Shown: piece by piece, positions 7,967 through 17,945 of the stretch
Layout: the number at the start of each line of letters is the position of its first letter
Position numbering within the stretch: the first letter of the stretch is position 1
Position numbers and translations under genes: made by a program
The notes under the pieces: generated by a model
What the model was told of the DNA's origin: nothing
The model's database searches: none
The model's input: only the letters and a program-made list of their open reading frames with translations
DNA from: Peteryoungia ipomoeae
GTDB lineage: Bacteria; Pseudomonadota; Alphaproteobacteria; Rhizobiales; Rhizobiaceae
Assembly (NCBI RefSeq): GCF_004912165.1
Contig: NZ_STGV01000001.1
Span: forward strand, 186,001-250,000
Direction: 5' to 3'
Length of the DNA: 64,000 bases

Positions 7967-9619
7967 TCAGGCCTTGTTGCGAATTTGGGTCAATGTCCGC
8001 GCCGGCGTGATCGCTTCCGGGTCGAGCTTGATTTCGATGATCGCCGGCTTTCCGCTTGCGCGGGCGCGCAGGAAGGCAGGCGCAAAGTCCTCGGTCGTTT
8101 CGACGGTTTCGCCATGGCCGCCATAGGCTTTCGCCAGCGCTGCGAAATCGGGATTGGTCAGGTCGGTCGCGCTGACCCGGCCGGGGTATTCGCGCTCCTG
8201 GTGCATGCGGATCGTGCCGTAGATGCCATTGTTGATGACGAGCGTGATGATCGGCAGATCGTAACGCATGGCGGTCGCCAACTCCTGGCCATGCATCATG
8301 AAGCAGCCGTCACCGGCAAAGCAGATGACCTCGCGCTCGGGAAAGAGGTGCTTGGCAGCAACTGCGGCCGGCAGGCCATAGCCCATGGAGCCGGAGGTCG
8401 GGGCGGCCTGGGTGTTGAAGGCCTGGAAGCGGTGGAAGCGGTGCAGCCATGTGGCGTAGTTGCCGGCGCCATTGGTGAAAATCGCATTCTTCGGCGTGTT
8501 GGCCTCGATCCAGTCCATGATCGGTCCCATCTGAACCGCGCCGGGGCCGGTTTTCGGCGGCGTTGACCAGGCGAGGTAGGCTTCATGCATGGTCTCGGTG
8601 CGGGCGGCCCAGTTCGGCTCTCCGACGGACTCAAGCGCGGTGAGTGCTGCAACGAATTCTTCCGGTGCGGCACAGATCGCGAGATCGGCGCGGTAGACGC
8701 GGCCAAGCTCGGACGGGTCAGGATGCACATGCACGAGCTTTTGCGCCGGGTAGGGGATGTCCATCAGCGTATAGGACGAAGACGGCATTTCCGAGAAGCG
8801 GCCACCGAGCAAGATCAGCAGATCTGCCTCCTTCACTTCTTTGGCCAGCGCCGGATTGATGCCGATACCGACATCGCCGGCATAGGACGGGTGCAGGTGA
8901 TCGAAAAGCATCTGGCGGCGGAAGGAGCAGCCGACGGGCAGCTTGAATTTTTCTGCAAAGGCCTGGATGCCGGCGACTGAAGCCTCACTCCAGCGCGTGC
9001 CACCGAGAACGATCATCGGCCGCTTGGCGGTCTTCAGCATCTCGCCCAATTTCGCAATCTGTGAGGGGCCGGGATGGGCCTCGACGGGGGTGTGCGGCTT
9101 CGCCTCGGGCGCTTCGACCTCGTCGAGCAGCATATCTTCCGGCAGTGTCAGCACGACCGGGCCGGGGCGACCGGAGGTGGCGACAGCGAAGGCGCGCGTG
9201 ATGAATTCCGGGATGCGGCGGGCATCGTCGATTTCACCGACCCATTTGGCAAATTCGGTGAAGGCGCGGCGATATTCGACCTCCTGGAAGGCTTCGCGCT
9301 CCTTCATGTCGCGGCCGATCTGGCCGATGAAAAGGATCATCGGGATCGAGTCCTGACGCGCCACATGCAGGCCAGCCGAGGCGTTCGTCGCACCCGGACC
9401 GCGCGTGACCATGCAGATGCCGGGCTTGCCGGTGAGGCGGCCCCAGGCATCGGCCATCATTGCGGCGCCACCTTCCTGGCGGCAGACCAGCGTTTCGATG
9501 CCGCTGTCCTTCAGCGCGTCGAGCACTGCGAGGTAGCTCTCGCCGGGAACGCAGGACACGCGCTCCACCCCGTTGGCCTTCAGGGCCTCGACAACAAGGG
9601 CTCCGCCGGTTCTCTTCAT
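7967..9619 (-). CDS. Thiamine pyrophosphate enzyme, acetolactate synthase-like
   Basis: The 550-residue product has the three domains of the POX/AHAS family. The N-terminal Pyr domain carries catalytic Glu49 (RQEGGAAM), a central domain follows, and the C-terminal PP domain has the TPP/Mg motif GDGCFMMHGQELATAMRYD ending NN. Family members decarboxylate 2-oxo acids or cleave 2-hydroxyacyl-CoA. It is not a typical IlvB: it lacks a regulatory ilvH partner and is coupled (ATGA overlap) to a class III CoA-transferase. That pairing recalls formyl-CoA transferase with oxalyl-CoA decarboxylase, but the sequence looks AHAS-like, so a 2-hydroxyacyl-CoA lyase or other C-C lyase role is only a hypothesis. 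Confidence 0.75.
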   Translation of the reverse strand: MKRTGGALVVEALKANGVERVSCVPGESYLAVLDALKDSGIETLVCRQEGGAAMMADAWGRLTGKPGICMVTRGPGATNASAGLHVARQDSIPMILFIGQIGRDMKEREAFQEVEYRRAFTEFAKWVGEIDDARRIPEFITRAFAVATSGRPGPVVLTLPEDMLLDEVEAPEAKPHTPVEAHPGPSQIAKLGEMLKTAKRPMIVLGGTRWSEASVAGIQAFAEKFKLPVGCSFRRQMLFDHLHPSYAGDVGIGINPALAKEVKEADLLILLGGRFSEMPSSSYTLMDIPYPAQKLVHVHPDPSELGRVYRADLAICAAPEEFVAALTALESVGEPNWAARTETMHEAYLAWSTPPKTGPGAVQMGPIMDWIEANTPKNAIFTNGAGNYATWLHRFHRFQAFNTQAAPTSGSMGYGLPAAVAAKHLFPEREVICFAGDGCFMMHGQELATAMRYDLPIITLVINNGIYGTIRMHQEREYPGRVSATDLTNPDFAALAKAYGGHGETVETTEDFAPAFLRARASGKPAIIEIKLDPEAITPARTLTQIRNKA

Positions 9620-10815
9620 TTTGTCTTCCTTTCCAGCTCGGCCAGTTCGGCCAGAATGTCTTCGCCGTGTTCGCCGATGCGCGGGCTCGGGCGTTCATAG
9701 CGTAGCGGTGTTTCAGAGAGCACAATCGGCGTGCGCACAGAGGGGATCACGGTGCCCTTGTCGTCGGTGAGCTCGATCTTCAGGCCGCGTGCCTCAACTT
9801 GCGGATCGGCGAACATTTCCTTGATGGAGTTGATCGGTCCGGCCGGCACGGCATTGGCCTCGCAGGCTGAGAGAAGCTCGCGCTTCTGCCATTTTGCGGT
9901 TTCGGCGGTGACGATGCGGCGGACCTCGACCTTGTTGGCGACGCGGGCCTTGTTGGTGGCAAAACGCTCGTCTTCGGCCACCGAGGGGATGCCGAGGATG
10001 GCACAAAGACGCCGGAACTGGCCGTCATTGCCCACCGCGAGAATCAAGTGGCCGTCTGCGGTTGGCACCACCTCGTAAGGGCTGATGTTGGGGTGGGCAT
10101 TGCCAAGCCGAGTGGGCGCCTTGCCCGAGATCAGATAGTTCATATTCTGGTTGGCGAGCACCGCCGACATGACGTCGAGCAGGGCCATGTCTATGAACTG
10201 GCCCTGGCCGGTCTTCATGACATGGATGAGAGCAGCCTGGATGGCGGTCACCGCATAGATGCCGGTGAAGATGTCGGCGATGGCAACGCCCGCCTTCATC
10301 GGCTCGCCGTCCTTTTCGCCCGTGATCGACATGAAGCCGGACATGCCCTGGACGATGTAGTCGTAACCGGCGAAATCGGCATAGGGGCCATCCTGGCCGA
10401 AACCGGTGATCGAGCAATAGACGAGTTTTGGATTGATCGCCTTCAGGCTTTCGTAGTCGAGGCCGTATTTTGCCAAGCCGCCGCGCTTGAAGTTCTCGAT
10501 CACGACATCCGCCGAGGCGCAGAGGCGGCGGACCGTTTCCTGGCCGTCAGGCGTTTTCAAGTCGACGGCGATGGAGCGCTTGTTGCGATTGGTCGAATGG
10601 TAATAGGCCGCCGAGAGGTTTTCGCCATCGGCACCTTCGACAAAGGGAGGCCCCCAGGCGCGGGTGTCGTCACCTCCATCAGGGTTTTCCACCTTGATCA
10701 CGTCGGCACCGAGATCGGCGAGCATCTGGCCGGCCCAGGGGCCAGCAAGGACGCGGGCGAGCTCGATCACGCGGATACCAGCGAGCGGCGGCGGGGCGGG
10801 GGATGAAGGTGTCAT
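9616..10815 (-). CDS. CaiB/BaiF-type (class III) CoA-transferase
   Basis: This 399-residue protein has the family start GIRVIELARVLAGPWAGQMLADLGADVIKVE and the Asp-containing region following YCSITGFGQDGPY, which supplies the nucleophile of class III transferases. These enzymes move CoA between carboxylic acids through an aspartyl-CoA anhydride. The ATG at 10815 is chosen because AGGA lies five bases upstream; upstream starts at 10833 and 10890 lack sites. The stop overlaps the start of the TPP-enzyme gene, so the two are translationally coupled and probably act on the same CoA thioester, identity unknown. Confidence 0.88.
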   Translation of the reverse strand: MTPSSPAPPPLAGIRVIELARVLAGPWAGQMLADLGADVIKVENPDGGDDTRAWGPPFVEGADGENLSAAYYHSTNRNKRSIAVDLKTPDGQETVRRLCASADVVIENFKRGGLAKYGLDYESLKAINPKLVYCSITGFGQDGPYADFAGYDYIVQGMSGFMSITGEKDGEPMKAGVAIADIFTGIYAVTAIQAALIHVMKTGQGQFIDMALLDVMSAVLANQNMNYLISGKAPTRLGNAHPNISPYEVVPTADGHLILAVGNDGQFRRLCAILGIPSVAEDERFATNKARVANKVEVRRIVTAETAKWQKRELLSACEANAVPAGPINSIKEMFADPQVEARGLKIELTDDKGTVIPSVRTPIVLSETPLRYERPSPRIGEHGEDILAELAELERKTK

Positions 10816-10939
10816 CGATATCCTGTCGGCCATGGTGGAGCGCTTGGTACCGGCATGGCACTGGCCATGACTTTTCCTCGCGGTCAGCACCGGTTTAGCC
10901 GTCCTTCAGGCCTGGCGCACGCGATATTGTCTCATGGCA

Positions 10940-11890
10940 TCATTCCGTTTCGGCAAGACGAGCCGGTTGAAAGTGTCGGTCGAGCCACTGCGCGAGGTCC
11001 TCGATTGCCTTCTGGCGATCCGTGTCGTTCAGAGTTTCGTGGCGGGCATTCGGATAGATGGTGGTGCTGACATCGCGGAGGCCTGCAGCCTTCAGGCGCT
11101 CGCCGAGCCAGCGGATCGCGGCCCCTTTCTCGGTCGCCGGATCTTCACCGCCGCCAACGAGATAGATGGGCATGGACGAGCGCAACTGCCGAAGGGCATT
11201 GTCGCTGGCCCCGTCAAATGTGAGCTGAAAAATGGTGCGCCACAGGGAGACGCTTGCGTCGAAGCCGCAGAGCGGATCGGCAATATAGGCGTCGACCACA
11301 GCTGGATCATGGGAGATCCAGTCGAAATCGGTCCGTCGCGGTGAAATGGAGCGACCCCAGGCGGCAAAGGTGGCCATGGGCAGGATAAAAGACGGTACGT
11401 CCGAACCCTTCAGCGCCTGCTCAATCTTGAGGACCAGCTGTGCAAACCGGCCAGCTATGCCCGGGTTGAAATTGGAGTTCCAGACCGTTAGCGCTTGAAA
11501 CGAATCTGGGTGTTGCTCGGCGGTGTTGAGCGCGATCAGCCCGCCCATCGAGTGACCAAAGAGAACAACGGGCAGGCCGGGGTGTTCGGAAACGGCAAGG
11601 TCACGCATGGCAAGGACGTCTGCGATCACCTCTGCCTTGCCCGGCAATGCTGCAAAGCGTCCAAGGGGCGCACCCGGCGCGGTTGTTTGGCCATGGCCGC
11701 GGTGATCGTGAACATAGACGTGGTAACCCCGATTGGCCATCGCGACAGCAAATGCCTGATAGCGGCGCGAATGCTCAGCCAAGCCATGGCAGACGACTAT
11801 CGAGGCCCGCGCCGGTATCGCAGCTTTTTCCCGGTGATAGGCAAGCACGGCCCCGCTTGGCGACAGGTGAGTGTTTTGGTCATTGAACAT
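10940..11890 (-). CDS. Alpha/beta hydrolase, monoacylglycerol lipase/lysophospholipase-like
   Basis: The product has 316 residues of the Hydrolase_4 type. The nucleophile elbow GHSMGG places Ser114; the acid is probably Asp in GGGEDPAT and the base His in NARHET. The oxyanion motif CHGLAEHSRRY and DHRGHGQT are characteristic of the lysophospholipase/monoglyceride lipase group. No signal peptide is present. ATG 11890 follows GGAGG by seven bases, which rules out the longer start at 11956. It lies 124 bases upstream of the CoA-transferase on the same strand and may or may not be cotranscribed. Confidence 0.85.
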   Translation of the reverse strand: MFNDQNTHLSPSGAVLAYHREKAAIPARASIVVCHGLAEHSRRYQAFAVAMANRGYHVYVHDHRGHGQTTAPGAPLGRFAALPGKAEVIADVLAMRDLAVSEHPGLPVVLFGHSMGGLIALNTAEQHPDSFQALTVWNSNFNPGIAGRFAQLVLKIEQALKGSDVPSFILPMATFAAWGRSISPRRTDFDWISHDPAVVDAYIADPLCGFDASVSLWRTIFQLTFDGASDNALRQLRSSMPIYLVGGGEDPATEKGAAIRWLGERLKAAGLRDVSTTIYPNARHETLNDTDRQKAIEDLAQWLDRHFQPARLAETE

Positions 11891-12062
11891 GATGTCCTCC
11901 AATCGCCATAGGAAATGATCTGGTTGGTGAGGGCAACTGCGCAAAGGCAAGCGCATCCACAGTTCATTGAGCCTGCCCGCACGAGAATTATGAAACGGCT
12001 TGATAAACCTGATTTAAGGAATTCCCGTCAAGGTAGCACACGATCTGGAAGGGGACAGGGCT

Positions 12063-13859
12063 TTGGCAACAGTGGGAGAGGTGCGCGTCGAAACGACGGA
12101 TCGCAGAGGTTCAGGGCTGACGTCCATGCTTGCGCTCGTCCTGTTTGTCGTCGCGGTGCTTCTGGTTCTGCTTGATATCGCTGACGGCCAGGGACTGCTT
12201 CGTGATGTCGACGATGGTCTGCGGGAATATCAGATACGTTTGTATCTCAGCGGCGCATCATCCTGGTTTGATCTTTCCATGCCGCAGATCAGGACGCCTG
12301 ATCTCTATGTGTCCCCGTGGTCGCGGCTGGTCGATCTTCCCTATGTGCTGCTCTACTGGGCTTACCTGCCATTGCTCGGCGAGACGCAGGCTCTCGCCGC
12401 CTCATTTTCGACATGGCCGCTGGTCATGCTGGCAATCTACGTGATGCTGGTCGCAAAGTTTGTCACGCCGGTCCTGGCGCAATCCGAATGGCCGATTTTG
12501 CGGATCATCCTGATTTCGGCGCTCATGATGGTGCTGATGTCGGTTGCGGTTCTGGAGTTCGTGCCCGGTCGCATCGATCACCACAATGTCCAGATCCTGT
12601 GTGCGCTTGCGATGATGGTGGGACTGAGGTCCTTTGACCGGGGCGGCGGCGTGCTCATTGGACTTGCCTCCGCAATCTCTGTCGTTGTCGGCCTTGAATG
12701 CGTGCCGATGATCGCTGTGGCCTATTGCGGCATGGTTTCGGCCTGGTTATTCGACCCGGAACGCAGTGCGCGCGTGCTCTCCTGGGCAGGCGGAACACTT
12801 GCAATTTCCTCCATCGTTCTGGCTGTCGCTTTCATCAGCCCGGCAGCCCTTTCGACGGTTGCCTGCGATAGTTTCTCGGCGCCTTATGCTTATCTTGCCG
12901 TCGGCTACGGTGTTATCGCGGCAGCCGTGCCCCTATGGTTTGGCCGGGTGTCTTTGCCGGGGCGTCTGGCGGCCATGGTTTTACCATCTCTTGCGATGCT
13001 CGCCCTCGTCATCGCGCTGTTTCCGGAATGTCTCACTGGGCCTTACTGGATGGTCGATGATATCGCCCGGCGATACTGGCTTGATCCGATCCCGCAGGAG
13101 CACGGGCTCTGGCATCAGTTGGAGCTGGGGCATTATTCGGTCGCAAGTAGCGTCGTGCTCCTGGTGATCCTTCTTTTCGCGGCGCTTGGGGCCATTCTGC
13201 CGCAGGCAGGACGCAGGCCCGGTCTTGCCGTGGCGCTGGCCGTGGCGTGCGCGGTGGCCGTTCTGACGCTTGCCCAGATGCGCTTTATTCGGTTCGCAGC
13301 AGCGATGATCCCGCTTTTCCTTCCCTATGTTCTCCTCGCCCTGACAGACCGGGAGCAAAGACTGAGGGCCTTGCAGGGCGTTCATGGTTCACTTGGCGGG
13401 TTCGCCATCTTCGCCCTTGCATTTCTGATGGTGCCTAAAGTCGCTGCCGCATACCGTGTCGAGATGAGCATGGGAAACCCCTGTGACGCGGGAGATTTTT
13501 CGGTCCTCGCGACGCTGCCGTCCGGGCGAATTCTTGCGCCCCACGGACTTGGTGTTCCGATTCTTCTGCAAGGCGATGGCCGTCATCCCGTCAACGCGGT
13601 GCCTTTTCACCGCGCGGCGCCCGGAATGAGCCTTGGATTTCAAGCTCTCGCCGGTTCCGATGCATCGGTGCGACAGCGGCTTATGAAGGGCTTCAGCTAT
13701 GTTGCCGTCTGTCGTTTGCCGGAGACCCTTTCGGGCAGCGGTAACGGCCTTTACGAAACGCTCGCCAGAGGCGAAACGTGGCCAGGCCTTGTGCCGGTCG
13801 ATACCGGCGCTGGCAATCCCTTGCAGATCTACAGGATCGATCTGCAAAATCTTCGCTGA
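12063..13859 (+). CDS. Polytopic membrane protein, GT-C (oligosaccharyltransferase-like) fold suspected
   Basis: This 598-residue protein has about ten to twelve hydrophobic segments between residues 22 and 465 and a soluble C-terminal tail. The first luminal loop contains RTPDLYVSPWSRLVD (acidic D80, D91) and the second contains GRIDHHNVQ (D172-H173-H174-N175). This arrangement matches the paired acidic motifs of GT-C enzymes such as STT3/AglB, where a DHH-type motif occurs. The predicted activity is transfer of a lipid-linked sugar at the periplasmic face, which is inferred. The start appears to be TTG 12063 with GGAAGGGG eight bases upstream; the first ATG at 12126 would begin directly at the first membrane segment. 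Confidence 0.65.
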   Translation: MATVGEVRVETTDRRGSGLTSMLALVLFVVAVLLVLLDIADGQGLLRDVDDGLREYQIRLYLSGASSWFDLSMPQIRTPDLYVSPWSRLVDLPYVLLYWAYLPLLGETQALAASFSTWPLVMLAIYVMLVAKFVTPVLAQSEWPILRIILISALMMVLMSVAVLEFVPGRIDHHNVQILCALAMMVGLRSFDRGGGVLIGLASAISVVVGLECVPMIAVAYCGMVSAWLFDPERSARVLSWAGGTLAISSIVLAVAFISPAALSTVACDSFSAPYAYLAVGYGVIAAAVPLWFGRVSLPGRLAAMVLPSLAMLALVIALFPECLTGPYWMVDDIARRYWLDPIPQEHGLWHQLELGHYSVASSVVLLVILLFAALGAILPQAGRRPGLAVALAVACAVAVLTLAQMRFIRFAAAMIPLFLPYVLLALTDREQRLRALQGVHGSLGGFAIFALAFLMVPKVAAAYRVEMSMGNPCDAGDFSVLATLPSGRILAPHGLGVPILLQGDGRHPVNAVPFHRAAPGMSLGFQALAGSDASVRQRLMKGFSYVAVCRLPETLSGSGNGLYETLARGETWPGLVPVDTGAGNPLQIYRIDLQNLR

Positions 13860-13906
13860 GTGGGCTTGCCGCCTAGCAATTTCTCATTGGTTTTGGGGCG
13901 AATGCA

Positions 13907-13935
13907 TTGCTCCGCAGGCGCAATTCGCCTACATA
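13907..13935 (+). promoter_or_regulatory. Putative sigma-70 promoter for ettA
   Basis: TTGCTC (13907-13912) and TACATA (13930-13935) are 17 bases apart, placing a start site near 13,942, about 30 bases before the ettA ATG. Confidence 0.45.
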
Positions 13936-13971
13936 GCGGCAACTTTCCCTTCTGCCCGGAGCAATTTCACG

Positions 13972-15621
<1,650 letters not shown>

Positions 15622-15643
15622 GGCTTTTGCAACCTGCATCACG

Positions 15644-15676
15644 AAAAAGCGGTCGCCCTATCGGCGGCCGTTTTTC
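15644..15676 (+). terminator. Rho-independent terminator of ettA
   Basis: A hairpin of AAAAAGCGGTCGCC with GGCGGCCGTTTTT (one bulge, one G-T pair, loop CTAT) ends in a T run, about 20 bases after the stop. Confidence 0.85.
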
Positions 15677-15724
15677 TTTGAGGTCTGTGGTCGCAAAAAC
15701 CCCCTTGCTTCATTTCTCAATCAG

Positions 15725-15744
15725 ACATAAAGATATCTTTATGT
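15725..15744. promoter_or_regulatory. Perfect 20-bp palindrome, probable operator of the ArsR-methyltransferase/metF operon
   Basis: ACATAAAGATATCTTTATGT is a perfect inverted repeat 17 bases before the ATG of the ArsR-family gene. Its AT-rich symmetry and position fit an autoregulatory operator for a dimeric winged-helix repressor. No terminator-like or SAM-riboswitch-like leader is visible in the same space. Confidence 0.65.
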
Positions 15745-15761
15745 GATTATTGGGGTTGTCG

Positions 15762-16769
15762 ATGAAGTTTGGCATTGATCGTTTAGTGGATCTTTTGAAG
15801 GCTGCGGGAGAGCCGACGCGCTTGCGGCTTCTCGAGCTTCTGTCTGCCGGCGACCTGACGGTTACCGATCTTACCGAAATTCTGGGGCAATCCCAACCGC
15901 GTATCTCGCGGCACTTGAAGCTCCTTGGGGAAGCGGGGTTGGTCGATCGGTATCAGGAAGGCGCCTGGGCTTACTTTCGGCTGAAGCAGGAAGGCGACGG
16001 CGTCACGTTCATCCGCCAACTGCTTCAGGCAAGCGAAGATGCAGATCCGGTGTTGTCGCGCGACCGGGAGCGTCTTGCTTCGGTGAAGCGGGCGCGCGCG
16101 GAAAAGGCGCAAGCCTATTTCAGCCGCAATGCTGCAGAATGGGATGAATTGCGCCGACTGCATGTGAATGATTCGGAGGTCGAGGCGGCCCTTGTGACCC
16201 TGATCGGAGAAGAGCCGGTCGAGGCGCTCCTGGATCTTGGTACCGGAACCGGACGTATCCTGCAGCTGTTCTCGGATCGTTACCGGCGGGCGGTTGGTAT
16301 CGACGCAAGCCGCGACATGCTGGCCGTTGCCCGCTCCAATCTCGACAAGGCGGGGGTGAAGTCCGCAACCGTCCGGCATGGCGATATTCTTAACCTGCCG
16401 CTCGACGCCAGCGATTACGACATTGTCACCGTCCATCAGGTGCTTCACTTCCTGGAGCAGCCGGAACTGGCGCTCGCCGAGGCGGTGCGCATGCTGCGCC
16501 CGGGCGGCCGTCTCGTCATCATCGACCTTGCTCCGCATGAGCTGGAGTATCTGCGCGACGACCATGCCCATCTGCGGCTGGGATTTGCGCATTCTGTCAT
16601 GTCTGACTGGCTGACGCGGCTCGGGCTCACCATGGAACAAGTCGTTGATCTTCCGCCGTCTCAGACCGGCGGCGAGGGCTTGACGGTGACCATCTGGATT
16701 GCCCGCCGAGGCGAGCGCACGACAAGCCAAGCCTCCTTGACACCCCTTGCATTGACCGGGAGCGACTGA
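15762..16769 (+). CDS. ArsR-family regulator fused to a SAM-dependent methyltransferase domain
   Basis: The product has 335 residues. Residues 1-90 form an ArsR winged helix (EPTRLRLLELLSAGDLTVTDL, QPRISRHLKLLGEAGLV) without a CxC metal site. Residues about 110-310 form a class I methyltransferase with motif I LLDLGTGTGR, an acidic residue after strand 2 (GIDAS) and motif IV region VTVHQVLHFL. The gene overlaps metF by one base (TGATG) and follows a perfect palindrome. A plausible reading is that the methyltransferase fold senses SAM or SAH and the ArsR domain sets metF expression; an active methyltransferase is the alternative. ATG 15762 is preferred to TTG 15750. Confidence 0.9.
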   Translation: MKFGIDRLVDLLKAAGEPTRLRLLELLSAGDLTVTDLTEILGQSQPRISRHLKLLGEAGLVDRYQEGAWAYFRLKQEGDGVTFIRQLLQASEDADPVLSRDRERLASVKRARAEKAQAYFSRNAAEWDELRRLHVNDSEVEAALVTLIGEEPVEALLDLGTGTGRILQLFSDRYRRAVGIDASRDMLAVARSNLDKAGVKSATVRHGDILNLPLDASDYDIVTVHQVLHFLEQPELALAEAVRMLRPGGRLVIIDLAPHELEYLRDDHAHLRLGFAHSVMSDWLTRLGLTMEQVVDLPPSQTGGEGLTVTIWIARRGERTTSQASLTPLALTGSD

Positions 16770-17674
16770 TGACCGACACAAATCCCACCATCGGCAATGA
16801 TCAGACGATGAAGGTTTCATTCGAGTTCTTTCCGCCAAAATCACCCGACATGGAAGGCCAGCTCTGGGAGACCGTAAAGGCACTGCAGGCGGTCTCTCCT
16901 GATTTCGTTTCCGTCACCTATGGCGCCGGCGGCACGACGCGAGAGCCGACGCTCGCGACTGTGCGTCGCCTGATTGCCGAGACGCCGCTTGCCACCGCAG
17001 CGCATCTGACCTGTGTCGGTGCCACGCGCCAGGACGTGCAGGCTGTCGTTGAGGAGTTCAGGGCCGCTGGTGTTCGACATTTCGTCGCCCTGCGCGGCGA
17101 TCCGCAGGGCGGGGTTGGGTCGCGCTATGAGCCGCATCCAGGCGGCTTTGAGAATGCCGCAGCCCTGGTGCGCGGGCTTCGCGACATGGGTGATTTTGAA
17201 ATCTCCGTGTCGGCCTATCCGGAGAAGCATCCGGAGAGCGCCGATGACGCTGCCGATATCGATATGCTGAAGCGGAAGGTCGATGCGGGCGCAACACGAG
17301 CACTGACGCAGTTCTTTTTCGACAACGACGTGTTTGAAGCTTATCTGGATCGCGTTCGGGCAGCGGGCATCAGCATTCCCATTGTGCCGGGGATCATGCC
17401 TATCCAGAACCTCACACAGCTCAAGCGTTTTGCCGGCATGTGCGGGGCAAGCGTTCCGGACGCGTTTGACCGCCGTTTCGCGGCGGTCGAGGGCGATGCC
17501 CAGGGGCGTGCTGCGGTGGCCGCCGATATCGCCGCCGAACAGATTGCCGATCTCAAGCGCCGCGGACTGGATGAGTTCCACATCTACACGATGAACCGTG
17601 CGCCGCTTACCCTTGCTACGCTGGCACGGCTGGGTGTCGTGGGTGCAAAGGACAGGACGGAAGCCGCTGCCTGA
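16769..17674 (+). CDS. metF: 5,10-methylenetetrahydrofolate reductase
   Basis: This 301-residue TIM-barrel FAD enzyme reduces methylene-THF to methyl-THF, the methyl donor for methionine. Recognised motifs are SFEFFPPKS, DFVSVTYGAGGTT, HLTCVGATR, LRGDPQGG, the FAD-contacting ISVSAYPEKHPES, TQFFFDNDVFE and IVPGIMPIQN. The ATG overlaps the stop of the ArsR-methyltransferase gene, so regulator and enzyme are made from one transcript. A strong terminator follows. Length and motifs are complete. Confidence 0.96.
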   Translation: MTDTNPTIGNDQTMKVSFEFFPPKSPDMEGQLWETVKALQAVSPDFVSVTYGAGGTTREPTLATVRRLIAETPLATAAHLTCVGATRQDVQAVVEEFRAAGVRHFVALRGDPQGGVGSRYEPHPGGFENAAALVRGLRDMGDFEISVSAYPEKHPESADDAADIDMLKRKVDAGATRALTQFFFDNDVFEAYLDRVRAAGISIPIVPGIMPIQNLTQLKRFAGMCGASVPDAFDRRFAAVEGDAQGRAAVAADIAAEQIADLKRRGLDEFHIYTMNRAPLTLATLARLGVVGAKDRTEAAA

Positions 17675-17707
17675 GCGACAGCGCTCTTCGCTGCGATGGA
17701 ATAGAAA

Positions 17708-17745
17708 AAGGCGCCGGACCAGATGGTCGGGCGCCTTGTTGTTTT
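17708..17745 (+). terminator. Rho-independent terminator of metF
   Basis: A 13-bp stem AAGGCGCCGGACC/GGTCGGGCGCCTT with one mismatch and loop AGAT is followed by GTTGTTTT. Confidence 0.85.
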
Positions 17746-17801
17746 GTCAAAGTCTGCTTTGGAGAGGCCTAGGTCGGCCGCCTCATGGCTTGGTGGTTGA
17801 C

Positions 17802-17817
17802 CTGATCACGTGATCAG
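17802..17817. repeat. 16-bp perfect palindrome at the end of the small membrane gene
   Basis: CTGATCACGTGATCAG covers the stop codon of the minus-strand 25-residue gene. It could fold as a 6-bp stem with a four-base loop or be a protein site. No T run follows on either strand, so terminator function is doubtful. Confidence 0.4.
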
Positions 17818-17891
17818 ATGAACAGCATCGTGGCTATGAAAACAAACGCCGCACCGATGATAAGGACGTTAAGCGAATTGGTCAGTCCCAT
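17814..17891 (-). CDS. 25-residue single-span membrane peptide
   Basis: A short minus-strand frame starts with ATG at 17891 and ends TGA at 17814-17816. The product reads MGLTNSLNVL then IIGAAFVFIATMLFI: a polar eight-residue N-terminus and one hydrophobic helix to the C-terminus. A near-perfect AAGGAGG lies five bases upstream, and a promoter-like TTGCTT-16-TACTAT lies just beyond. Together these make it a credible gene despite its size. Small single-span proteins often tune larger membrane complexes; no partner can be named. Convergent with metF. Confidence 0.65.
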   Translation of the reverse strand: MGLTNSLNVLIIGAAFVFIATMLFI

Positions 17892-17917
17892 GTGTGCCTC
17901 CTTGCGTTGACCGTTAG

Positions 17918-17945
17918 ATAGTATGTTCCTTTTGTGTCAAAGCAA
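17918..17945 (-). promoter_or_regulatory. Putative promoter of the small membrane gene
   Basis: On the minus strand, TTGCTT (17945-17940) and TACTAT (17923-17918) are 16 bases apart and lie 27 bases before the ATG, leaving a short leader that holds the ribosome-binding site. Confidence 0.4.

Noticed and set aside
7967..10815. Naming the CoA-transferase/TPP pair frc-oxc (oxalate degradation)
   Set aside because: The TPP enzyme's motifs look like acetolactate synthase rather than oxalyl-CoA decarboxylase, so only the general families are given.
15725..15762. SAM-II or similar riboswitch before the metF operon
   Set aside because: The space to the start codon is too short and contains only the palindrome; no pseudoknot-like pairing was found.
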